Shown here in pieces: positions 1 to 6,741 of a stretch of 9,518 bases of DNA. Both the position numbers and the translations under genes were made by a program. This DNA comes from an uncultured Porphyromonadaceae bacterium (GTDB lineage Bacteria; Bacteroidota; Bacteroidia; Bacteroidales; Muribaculaceae): the NCBI GenBank assembly GCA_947175225.1, contig CAMWLX010000107.1:1-9518 (forward strand), read 5' to 3'. The notes under the pieces were generated by a model. It was not told where the DNA came from and ran no database searches. It worked only from the letters and a program-made list of their open reading frames with translations. How positions within the stretch are numbered: the first letter of the stretch is position 1; every line of letters begins with the position of its first letter.

Positions 1-812
1 TGCTTATTCTTACTTGCTTCGGCAACCACTCTTTTGCCGACATAATCCAGAAAAAAGACACTGTCTCCGGCATTGTAATTGACAAGAACAAGACTCCCCT
101 TCCGGGAGCAAAAGTAGAGATAATCGGTCAACCATATTCTTACTACACCGACCTCGACGGCAGATTTATCATCAAATATGACCACGGAGCAAAGAAAGTC
201 CGCGTCACTTATCCAAAACTAAAAGAAACTAAAAAGAAAATCCAGCCCGACATGACAATCCAAATCGGTCGTAGCTGGAAACAGGCTCCTGAGCATTACC
301 AATGGTTTGTGGGCGCAAATATCGGTTTTGGTTATTCATTCATTCATCGTGAAGATAATGATGATTATTGGGACACTCGTAGTTGTAATGACCATTTTTA
401 TTCTTCTTCTTTCAGTATTATGGGAGGCCGCGTGAAAACCGTCGGATGGTATATGAAAGCTTTCTTCAATCCGGAAACCAAGGTAAAAGACCCACAAAAA
501 TCTTATTATCCAGACAATTCTCGGTCTGAAACCGGCTTGATACTCGGTGGTATGGTTAGGCTTAAATGTCCACTTCATTTCTGTCTTGGAGCAGGATTAC
601 AATACACCGACTTTTCAAAATATCCAACCAATATATTTAATAAATGTTCCTTTGCACTTGATTGTGGTTTATTATTTAGAATAAAAGATAATTTTGGTAT
701 TAATTGGAGTGCGACGATGGGCATCAAATCACATAAGAACCTTAATACTGATATTTCCGATTTATACCTTTCTGTTTCTGACCAAATCGGCTTCTGCTAT
801 TTCTTCAACTAA
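1..812 (+). CDS. Outer-membrane protein with peptidase-regulatory-like domain and small beta-barrel (5' partial)
   Basis: The frame is open from base 3 to the TAA at 810-812, giving 269 residues with no start codon. The visible N-terminus (LILTCFGNHSFA) looks like the end of a signal peptide, so probably only a few residues are missing. The ATG at 252 is internal (residue 84), not the start. Residues about 20-78 match a carboxypeptidase-regulatory-like beta-sandwich: VSGIVIDKNKTPLPGAKVEI, then YTDLDGRF, the usual G-x-V-x-D-x-x-x-x-P-L-P-G-A and T-D-x-D-G-x-F pattern. From about residue 95 it becomes alternating aromatic and glycine strands (VGANIGFGYSF, GLILGGMVRL, FCLGAGLQYT, FALDCGLLFR) and ends in YFFN, as expected for an outer-membrane beta-barrel with an aromatic C-terminus. 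It resembles the N-terminal domain of SusC-like proteins but is far too short for a TonB-dependent receptor and shows no plug. Function unknown; a role in envelope structure or binding is inference. It lies 53 nt upstream of ddh on the same strand. Confidence 0.75.
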   Translation, partial: LILTCFGNHSFADIIQKKDTVSGIVIDKNKTPLPGAKVEIIGQPYSYYTDLDGRFIIKYDHGAKKVRVTYPKLKETKKKIQPDMTIQIGRSWKQAPEHYQWFVGANIGFGYSFIHREDNDDYWDTRSCNDHFYSSSFSIMGGRVKTVGWYMKAFFNPETKVKDPQKSYYPDNSRSETGLILGGMVRLKCPLHFCLGAGLQYTDFSKYPTNIFNKCSFALDCGLLFRIKDNFGINWSATMGIKSHKNLNTDISDLYLSVSDQIGFCYFFN

Positions 813-865
813 TAATCCCTTGAAAACCTCAGGTCAAACGCAGTAAAACTTAAATAAATAAGAAT

Positions 866-1762
866 ATGACAAAAATCCGCGCCGCCGTAGTTGGCTACGG
901 CAACATTGGCCACTTCACAGTGGAAGCCCTCGAGGCTGCTCCCGATTTCGAAATCGCCGGCATTGTACGCCGTAACGTAACTGACATCCCTGCTGAACTG
1001 AAACCCTACAAGGTAGTGACAGACATCAAGGAACTTGGTCCTGTCGACGTTGCAATACTTTGCACTCCTACCCGCGAAGTAGAAAAATATGCCCTTCAGT
1101 ATCTCGCCATGGGTATCAACACAGTCGACAGTTTCGACATCCACACTTCAATCCTCGATCTTCGCCGCTCACTTGATGCCGCTGCCAAAAAAGCAGGTAA
1201 AGTTTCTGTGATTTCTGCCGGATGGGATCCGGGTAGCGACTCAATAGTCCGCACGCTTATGGAAGCTGCGGCTCCAAAAGGACTTACCCACACCAATTTT
1301 GGTCCCGGCATGAGCATGGGTCATACTGTTTGCGTAAAATCAAAGCCCGGAGTGAAGAACGCTCTCTCAATGACAATGCCTAAAGGCGACGGCATGCACC
1401 GCCGCATGGTATACGTAGAACTCGAAGAAGGAGCTAAACTCGAAGACGTGGCTAAAGCCGTGAAAGAAGACCCTTACTTCGCTTCCGATGAAACTCACGT
1501 GATGGCAGTGGAAAGCGTCGATGCAGTCAAGGATATGGGACACGGTGTGCATATGGTGCGCAAAGGTGTATCCGGCAAAACCCAAAACCAACGTTTTGAG
1601 TTCAACATGTCGATCAACAACCCTGCCCTGACCGCCCAGCTCCTCGTAGGAGTAGCACGTGCAGCAATGCGTCTTGCCCCCGGAGCATATACCATGATCG
1701 AAATCCCCGTAATCGACCTTCTCCCCGGCGACCGAGAATCCCTGATCGCCCACCTTGTCTGA
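866..1762 (+). CDS. ddh: meso-diaminopimelate D-dehydrogenase
   Basis: This 298-residue cytosolic enzyme catalyses NADPH-dependent reductive amination of L-2-amino-6-oxopimelate (tetrahydrodipicolinate) to meso-diaminopimelate. That is the one-step branch of lysine and peptidoglycan precursor synthesis. The N-terminal Rossmann fold is plain: VVGYGNIG at residues 8-15 (GxGxxG), with RR at 35-36 placed to bind the NADP phosphate. Family substrate-site motifs follow in order: DSFDIH (88-93), SAGWDPG (117-123), GPGMSMGHT (146-154), HRRMVYV (178-184) and NNPALTA (251-257). The length is close to the short Symbiobacterium-type enzymes (about 299 residues) rather than the roughly 320-residue Corynebacterium form; placing it in that subgroup is inference. 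The start is the only sensible one, since the Rossmann strand begins at residue 4, and the leader is AT-rich with no Shine-Dalgarno. I found no convincing promoter in the 53-nt gap, so read-through from the upstream gene is possible. Transcription probably ends at the hairpin at 1806-1830. Confidence 0.95.
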   Translation: MTKIRAAVVGYGNIGHFTVEALEAAPDFEIAGIVRRNVTDIPAELKPYKVVTDIKELGPVDVAILCTPTREVEKYALQYLAMGINTVDSFDIHTSILDLRRSLDAAAKKAGKVSVISAGWDPGSDSIVRTLMEAAAPKGLTHTNFGPGMSMGHTVCVKSKPGVKNALSMTMPKGDGMHRRMVYVELEEGAKLEDVAKAVKEDPYFASDETHVMAVESVDAVKDMGHGVHMVRKGVSGKTQNQRFEFNMSINNPALTAQLLVGVARAAMRLAPGAYTMIEIPVIDLLPGDRESLIAHLV

Positions 1763-1805
1763 TTACTAACTATTAACTATAAACTATAAACGATTGACCT
1801 TGTAG

Positions 1806-1830
1806 GGACGCACGGCTCGTGCGTCCTTTT
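1806..1830 (+). terminator. Rho-independent terminator after ddh (left hairpin of the repeat)
   Basis: A 9-bp GC-rich stem with a 3-nt loop (1806-1826) is followed directly by TTTTATTATTAT. It begins 43 nt after the ddh stop codon. The geometry is that of an intrinsic terminator for plus-strand transcription; the U-tract is short and interrupted. Confidence 0.7.
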
Positions 1831-1859
1831 ATTATTATGTGTAAACTTGTTTGTATCAG

Positions 1860-1888
1860 AAAAAATAGGACGCACGAGCCGTGCGTCC
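1860..1888 (-). terminator. Rho-independent terminator for the minus-strand gene ending at 1910 (right hairpin of the repeat)
   Basis: Read on the minus strand, the 9-bp stem at 1868-1888 (loop GCT) is followed by TATTTTTT (1867-1860). It begins 21 nt beyond the stop codon of the convergent gene. With the plus-strand hairpin it makes a symmetrical two-way stop, each hairpin serving the gene that reaches it first. Confidence 0.7.
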
Positions 1889-1909
1889 CTACAAGGTTAA
1901 TTACTAATC

Positions 1910-3319
1910 TCAATATTGAATCTTCTTCCCTGACTTAGTGACCACGATCCTTCCGGAAGCCGGCTCATTCACCCGAATACCGTTCAAGTCATAGTATTCT
2001 TCAGCGGCACCCGAAACATTCAAATCCTTCACTGAAGCTGTCACATCCACATAGTCTGAATATTCCGCACGGATTACGTGTTCGGTAGAGACCTTCTCAT
2101 CTCCTACATCTGAATACTCCTCCGTGACGGTATACACTGTTGGTTTCCCTTCTGCATCATACTCTACAATCCCGACCACCGTGTCATAACCGCTGCCACT
2201 GCCATATGCGTCTATGGTCTCTTCCTGAAGTGTCATAAGACCCCAATCGTCGAATCGCATCTCCTGCTTGATACTGATGAGAGTGAATCCCATCGTCTCA
2301 GTCTTCATCTCAGCTATGTAGCCCTCGTTTTCAAGAGGGGTATACTGAGTGGTGGCGGTCATCGAGATCCCCTCTTCTTCCATTAGCATGGTCACGAGAT
2401 AGGCGTCACTGTCGTCGGCATATTCTACACTGATCTCCATCTGTAAGTCATCCGAGTCCACATAGAGTCCCGATTTTATTCTGTTTTCTCCTATGAAGAT
2501 ATCGTCTATGTCGTAGATTTGGCCGTCGGTGCGATCCCAGACAATGTCAGTGTATTTCGGACCCTGCTCCCAGAAATACTCCCCTGTGGCGTAATCATAG
2601 TTAAGTATTGATTCGGAGATCTCGGTTGCCTTTCCGTCGGCTCCATAGGTGATGACCAGACGCTGTGTCGGATCGTAGTCGCCATTGAAGAGGACTGCTA
2701 TCGCCACGCCGGTGATGTTGCCTTTCTCATCGCGTTCGATGATCCGCTTGTAGCAGTCGCCGGGCATCCAATTGCCACTGAGCCATGCCCATTGATCCTT
2801 TCTGGTGATCACATTTGTCAGAATAGGGTCATATTCTATCTCAGACTTCCGATGATTCTTGTAATTGACACCGTCAGACGAAATCTTTGTTTCCTCCGAG
2901 GTCACTTTTCCATGGTCATTGTATTCCCTTACAGTGCGGGAACAGTCTCCTTCCGCATCATGAGCCAACTCCACAGTAATATTTCCGGAAGCGTCAAAGG
3001 AATAATCATACAAGACATCCTCCACCCAGCCATTTCCGTTCCATCCATATGCCTGCACCCGGGAGGCTTTAATCTTTTCCGGGTCAGCCGCCACTTTATG
3101 CGGACCCATATGCTTCTTTGGTGCCATCATCCTGGCAGTTGCCCGCGGATTGACTCCTATGCGCGCACACCCTAAGTCCACACGATCCGAAACCTCCATG
3201 CTTCTGGCTGCCGACTCCATATTGAAAAGCACATACTGGGGACTAAGCACCGACGGACGCCCTGCCGTTGCAGCAATACTTAAAGCGGCAAAAACCGCCA
3301 ATACAGTAAAATTCCTCAT
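1910..3319 (-). CDS. Secreted protein of unknown function with YD-like repeats and a type IX-style C-terminal tail
   Basis: 469 residues; I do not recognise a named family. Residues 1-19 form a signal peptide (hydrophobic VLAVFAALSIA, cleavage probably after ATA). A basic, methionine-containing stretch follows at about 45-80. The body, about 95-425, is beta-rich and contains at least five related strands built on an aromatic or acidic residue, then D/N-x-x-G-[KN]-x-T: YDYSFDASGNIT (104), REYNDHGKVT (131), IERDEKGNIT (194), ITYGADGKAT (223) and VEYDAEGKPT (385). They recall YD/RHS-type repeats, though they are too few and too irregular for an RHS shell. The C-terminus, about 441-469 (YYDLNGIRV, then GRIVVTKSGKK), matches the short sorting-type tail common on Bacteroidales secreted proteins. 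Export and surface or extracellular location are therefore likely; the function is unknown. It has its own promoter at 3348-3355 and is isolated by terminators on both sides, so it is probably monocistronic. Confidence 0.8.
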   Translation of the reverse strand: MRNFTVLAVFAALSIAATAGRPSVLSPQYVLFNMESAARSMEVSDRVDLGCARIGVNPRATARMMAPKKHMGPHKVAADPEKIKASRVQAYGWNGNGWVEDVLYDYSFDASGNITVELAHDAEGDCSRTVREYNDHGKVTSEETKISSDGVNYKNHRKSEIEYDPILTNVITRKDQWAWLSGNWMPGDCYKRIIERDEKGNITGVAIAVLFNGDYDPTQRLVITYGADGKATEISESILNYDYATGEYFWEQGPKYTDIVWDRTDGQIYDIDDIFIGENRIKSGLYVDSDDLQMEISVEYADDSDAYLVTMLMEEEGISMTATTQYTPLENEGYIAEMKTETMGFTLISIKQEMRFDDWGLMTLQEETIDAYGSGSGYDTVVGIVEYDAEGKPTVYTVTEEYSDVGDEKVSTEHVIRAEYSDYVDVTASVKDLNVSGAAEEYYDLNGIRVNEPASGRIVVTKSGKKIQY

Positions 3320-3347
3320 AAATCTATCTTTTTACATTTAATTTTTG

Positions 3348-3355
3348 CAAAGTTA
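3348..3355 (-). promoter_or_regulatory. Bacteroidetes-type -7 promoter element for the YD-repeat secreted protein
   Basis: The minus strand reads TAACTTTG, an exact match to the Bacteroidetes -7 consensus TAnnTTTG. It ends 28 nt before the ATG at 3319, which would give a leader of roughly 20 nt. A good -33 TTTG is not present at 19-21 bp; the region is A-rich. Assignment rests on the -7 match and the position. Confidence 0.6.
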
Positions 3356-3389
3356 ACACTTTTTTTCATTTCATACCTAATTTCTTTGC

Positions 3390-3420
3390 AAAAAACAAGC
3401 CACGCTTTCTCAGCGTGGCT
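3390..3420 (-). terminator. Rho-independent terminator downstream of the GH10 xylanase gene
   Basis: A perfect 9-bp stem (AGCCACGCT with AGCGTGGCT, loop of 5 nt, 3398-3420) is followed on the minus strand by TGTTTTTT (3397-3390). The plus strand lacks a T-tract on the other side, so it is directional. It lies 174 nt beyond the xylanase stop and just upstream of the next minus-strand promoter, separating the two transcripts. Confidence 0.85.
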
Positions 3421-3593
3421 CTTCGTGTTAAACATGGTATAGGATTAGACATCTATAGTTTACCTATCAATTTTTATATCACTTACATTATAACTCATAA
3501 GTATATGTTCAAATTAAATATATAGTATTATAAATATTTTATCGTCTGTATTTCAGAGACTGACAATTATGCATCCCTATTCTTCGCAGCCCG
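3421..3593 (-). other. AT-rich 3' untranslated region of the xylanase transcript
   Basis: Between the xylanase stop codon and its terminator lie 173 bases, strongly AT-rich, with no open frame of note and no recognisable RNA gene. If the terminator at 3390-3420 is the real end, this is an unusually long 3' UTR. I see no function in it. Confidence 0.4.
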
Positions 3594-6500
3594 TCACTTT
3601 ACAATCTTCTCGCTCTCCATCGACCCGTCGGCATACTTGATGACCTTGATCAGAATGCCCTTGGCATCAGCACCTACCCGGCACCCCTGAAGATTGTAGA
3701 ATTCCACACTGACTATTTCTCTTGCCACTGCATCATCCTCCATCTGCTCTACATCTGTACGGTTGGCAAGAGTGCGAAGAGCAGCATGCACTGCATAATA
3801 CGCCTCCTTCGGCTTCACGCTCCCGTCAAAGAGCAATGGGTTGTTTTCTCTCCAAGAATCCGGATCGCAGACCCCCCATATCATTACAGTAGGACAGTTT
3901 TCTTCTGAAAGAGCACCCAACACGAGGGCACAATAGTCTTCTGCCTGACGCTTTGCTGCATCTGCCGCCTTCGGGTCGGCCTGGGTTATGTCAAGCTCTG
4001 TGATGATGCATTCCAAACCCAGATCCTTATAGCGCCTGATATTATCTTTAAGCTTGCGGATATTTAGCTGCCCCGTAGTGATATGGCACTGAAGACCTAC
4101 TCCATGGATCGGAGTCCCTTTCTCCACAAGTTTCTTGACAAGATTGAAATATGCCTCAGCCTTGGCATCCCCCATAAATTCCACGCCGTAGTCGTTTATA
4201 TACAGAAGGGCGTCGGGATCTGCCTCATGTGCCATGCGGAAAGCCATCTCAATAAAATCCTCGCCGATCACATCTTTCCATACTGATGGGCGGAGTTTAT
4301 AACCCGCCGGATTGCTCCAGACGATGCTCTGGTCATCATCAAGACATTCGTTCACGACATCCCATTCGCGGATTCTACCCTTAAGACCTCCAGCAACGCC
4401 GTTGATATGACCCTGCATGATCTCAATGAGCTGCTCTTTAGTCCATTTTTTGTCGTTTTTCTTTCCATCAGAAGAAATCCATCCTGCCACCTGCTGATGC
4501 CAGACTAATGTATGGCCTCGCATATCCATGCCGTTTCTCTCAGTGAAATCGAGCTGCTGGCGCGGCAAGGTGAGATTGAAATTTCCTTTGCTCGGCTCGG
4601 TAGCATCAATCTTCATAGCATTTTCTGCCACAGCAATATTGAACTCCCTTGAAATGGCAGTTGCTTTTTGATCATTTGCACTCCCGAGATTGATATTCCA
4701 CGACGGAATGGCTACTCCTATATATTTGCCTGCCTTAGAGGCATAGTAGCGAAGCGACGCTGTGTCGCTATAGTCCGACGTCCAGTCTATCAAATAGTCA
4801 CTGTTGCTGTCGCCGTCAAACACCTTGACATCTTCTTGAATAGTGTCCCCCTGTCCGGAATATTCAGTCGAAACTACAGTTGCCACGACTTCATAACCAT
4901 CTTTTGTTGCCACTTCCTTCACTTCCCAAGTATAAGCCTTCGGATATTGCACACGGAATTCCCAGCCTTCGACATCTGCTGTCGATTTCCCGGCTGCTGA
5001 AATCAGAGTGAAGCTATCCCCTGCTTTGAGATTGGCATTGTCACTGAGCTTGATCTCAAGAATCGGCATCGCTCCTGACATCTCATAAGCCTCATCGCGT
5101 GGATTGAGAATGACATCGCCCGACACATCCAGACGAGACGCATTGCCTGAATCCTTGATATTGAAAATAAGCCTGGAAGTAGGATGCAATTTGACATCGC
5201 ATGCGCTGCCATTGACATAGTCAGCCACTGCCAATATGTTTCCATCGCTGTCGCCGGGTTCCAAATATCCGTAAATGTCTGCCATAGCGGATATATGTCC
5301 CGAACCACCAAGACATCCCTTAGCATACACCATCACACCGACAATATTTTCCCCGATTCCGATAGCACCCGGAAGCTTCTGCTCCTTAGCAGCTTTGGCA
5401 TCATTGCTTATAAGCACCTTCCCTTCCGCTATAGTCACTATACCGGTGATCCTGTTATTATTGCCCGTAATGGAATATGTCCCGGCACCCTCTTTCACCA
5501 GACCGACCATCGCTGTGCCTTCAGCGGCAATAGTGCCTGCAAGTTCAGAGTCAGTGCCATCCGATCCTACGAGATAATACACTCCTTTCTGCTTATTCCC
5601 CTTATAATAACCCATCAGCCGGCTGCCGGGCTCCATCTTTAAGTAGCCAATGCGATGGGCTCGTGCATTGTTGCCGTCCTCACCGGCTATAGTAGCTCCG
5701 GCATGTACCACCACCTTATTGTCGGCAAGAAGCGTCGTATACCGCCCCTCCTTGATTGATGTCTTGACATTGCCGGCATCAAATTTCACACCCCCATGCG
5801 AAAGAATCTTTCCATAAAATCCGGCCTTGACAGCCTCATTCACTTCAGGCCAAGGATAGATATGCACCTCCCCGTTGAAGCCACTCCAGTCAGGCAGCTT
5901 TCCGGAATTATTTCCTATATAGGAGCGTTCGCCGCCGGAATGTATGTTGAGAATGCCTCCCCCTTTAATAGGAGAAAGCCAATAAGTATATCGGGAAGTA
6001 TAGACATTCAATTCTGTCCCGGCAGGTATTGATATTCCCTCGTCATACTCCGTATATTTAGAGGATGTACTCGATGGGTCGCTGAAATTCAACTTGCCAT
6101 CCTCATAAGTGTTGAAGTCCGGACCCTTGAGTCTGATGTCGTCGATATAATAATCCGAATTATCTGAATTGAATCCTATGCGCAGATAAGGAGATATGTT
6201 CCCTGCCGTGACGCCGGCCGGAGAATAGCTCCAGGTCTTCCATGTCGACACAGGACCATAAGAAGGCCAACTCTCCTCATAAAGTTTATCATCACCGAGG
6301 AATATCTGGAAATTCTTCCATTCTCCACAAGGATCATTCTTATGACGACATATCTTCAATGAAAGGGACTCTATCCTATCGGAAAATTTTGTTCCTGCAA
6401 ACTCCGCCGGAAGTTCAAATTCAACATGGTCATTCCATCCACGGTTCGTGATATGAAGCACTTTATTATTGGGATTCTTCGGATCGGCCTCCACTACTGC

Positions 6501-6656
6501 TGAAGTAGTGTTGACATCGCCAAAATTATTCCAGACTTTGAAAGTCTGTCCAATTTCGCAATCCTCAAAATCGCATACCAGATAGTCTGTAGCGAGGACT
6601 TCTGAAGCTGATAGGGCCACCGTTGCAATGGCCATAAGTTTTGAAAATCTGGTCAT
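3594..6656 (-). CDS. Secreted multidomain GH10 endo-beta-1,4-xylanase with jelly-roll and autotransporter-like beta-strand regions
   Basis: 1020 residues from the ATG at 6656. That start is chosen because it begins a clean signal peptide (MTRFSKLMAIATVALSASEV, cleavage after VLA). The frame extends to an ATG at 6701, which would add 15 residues including two glutamates and an aspartate ahead of the signal. Order: signal 1-22; a jelly-roll, carbohydrate-binding-like module about 24-180 (CDFEDCEIG at the start, YYIDDIRLKG at the end); a repetitive Gly/Asn-rich beta region about 185-600 that includes an autotransporter-associated strand repeat (GLVKEGAGTYSITGNNN at 385); a GH10 barrel about 630-965; and a sorting-type tail about 983-1020 (VEFYNLQGCRV). 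The GH10 hallmarks are intact: GHTLVWH (714-720), acid/base Glu770 in REWDVVNE, YINDYG (819), CHIT (857) and nucleophile Glu887 in IITELDI. The protein should cleave internal xylan bonds outside the cell or at the surface. The site motif ENxMKW reads ENAMKID, with Ile for Trp. No SusC/D or other glycosidase is adjacent. Substrate is inferred from the family. Confidence 0.93.
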   Translation of the reverse strand: MTRFSKLMAIATVALSASEVLATDYLVCDFEDCEIGQTFKVWNNFGDVNTTSAVVEADPKNPNNKVLHITNRGWNDHVEFELPAEFAGTKFSDRIESLSLKICRHKNDPCGEWKNFQIFLGDDKLYEESWPSYGPVSTWKTWSYSPAGVTAGNISPYLRIGFNSDNSDYYIDDIRLKGPDFNTYEDGKLNFSDPSSTSSKYTEYDEGISIPAGTELNVYTSRYTYWLSPIKGGGILNIHSGGERSYIGNNSGKLPDWSGFNGEVHIYPWPEVNEAVKAGFYGKILSHGGVKFDAGNVKTSIKEGRYTTLLADNKVVVHAGATIAGEDGNNARAHRIGYLKMEPGSRLMGYYKGNKQKGVYYLVGSDGTDSELAGTIAAEGTAMVGLVKEGAGTYSITGNNNRITGIVTIAEGKVLISNDAKAAKEQKLPGAIGIGENIVGVMVYAKGCLGGSGHISAMADIYGYLEPGDSDGNILAVADYVNGSACDVKLHPTSRLIFNIKDSGNASRLDVSGDVILNPRDEAYEMSGAMPILEIKLSDNANLKAGDSFTLISAAGKSTADVEGWEFRVQYPKAYTWEVKEVATKDGYEVVATVVSTEYSGQGDTIQEDVKVFDGDSNSDYLIDWTSDYSDTASLRYYASKAGKYIGVAIPSWNINLGSANDQKATAISREFNIAVAENAMKIDATEPSKGNFNLTLPRQQLDFTERNGMDMRGHTLVWHQQVAGWISSDGKKNDKKWTKEQLIEIMQGHINGVAGGLKGRIREWDVVNECLDDDQSIVWSNPAGYKLRPSVWKDVIGEDFIEMAFRMAHEADPDALLYINDYGVEFMGDAKAEAYFNLVKKLVEKGTPIHGVGLQCHITTGQLNIRKLKDNIRRYKDLGLECIITELDITQADPKAADAAKRQAEDYCALVLGALSEENCPTVMIWGVCDPDSWRENNPLLFDGSVKPKEAYYAVHAALRTLANRTDVEQMEDDAVAREIVSVEFYNLQGCRVGADAKGILIKVIKYADGSMESEKIVK

Positions 6657-6733
6657 AATTATTTTAGGTTCGATAAAATTTCTCATAAGTGTGTCTGACA
6701 TCTGACGCCTGCGGCATGCCAGCTTTCACGCTG

Positions 6734-6741
6734 CAAAATTA
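6734..6741 (-). promoter_or_regulatory. Bacteroidetes-type -7 promoter element for the GH10 gene
   Basis: The minus strand reads TAATTTTG, matching TAnnTTTG. Transcription would start near 6727, leaving a leader of about 70 nt to the ATG at 6656, or about 26 nt to the alternative ATG at 6701. The -33 region has only a weak TAGTTG-like sequence. The leader contains an 8-bp palindrome, GGCATGCC, at 6713-6720. Confidence 0.5.

Larger units (their letters stand above)
1797..1897. repeat. Paired-hairpin inverted repeat, REP/BIME-like
   Basis: Two arms, 1797-1827 and 1867-1897, are perfect reverse complements over 31 bp and enclose a 39-bp AT-rich spacer (1828-1866). Outside the perfect region, 1793-1795 also pair with 1899-1901. 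Each arm contains a smaller perfect hairpin: a 9-bp stem (GGACGCACG with CGTGCGTCC) around a GCT or AGC triloop, at 1806-1826 and 1868-1888. The arms are much more GC-rich than their surroundings. Two inverted copies of a short hairpin between convergent genes is the layout of bacterial interspersed mosaic elements built from REP sequences and mobilised by REP-associated tyrosine transposases. No transposase is present here, so membership in a dispersed family is inference. No target-site duplication is evident. Confidence 0.8.

Noticed and set aside
252..812. A gene starting at the ATG at 252
   Set aside because: The frame is open upstream to the window edge and encodes a signal-peptide end plus a regulatory-like domain, so 252 is an internal methionine.
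816..851. A ddh promoter with CTTG and TAAAACTT spaced 21 bp
   Set aside because: The -7 element does not fit TAnnTTTG, and the predicted start would leave a leader of only a few bases.
1490..1662. CACGTG cores inside ddh as possible parS sites
   Set aside because: The flanks (CTCACGTGATGG at about 1493 and TAGCACGTGCAGC at about 1652) lack the TGTT/AACA arms of parS; they are ordinary coding sequence.
1763..1796. Short AT-rich near-repeats (ACTAT and CTATAAA units) after ddh as a tandem repeat
   Set aside because: The units are too short and imperfect to separate from low-complexity AT sequence.
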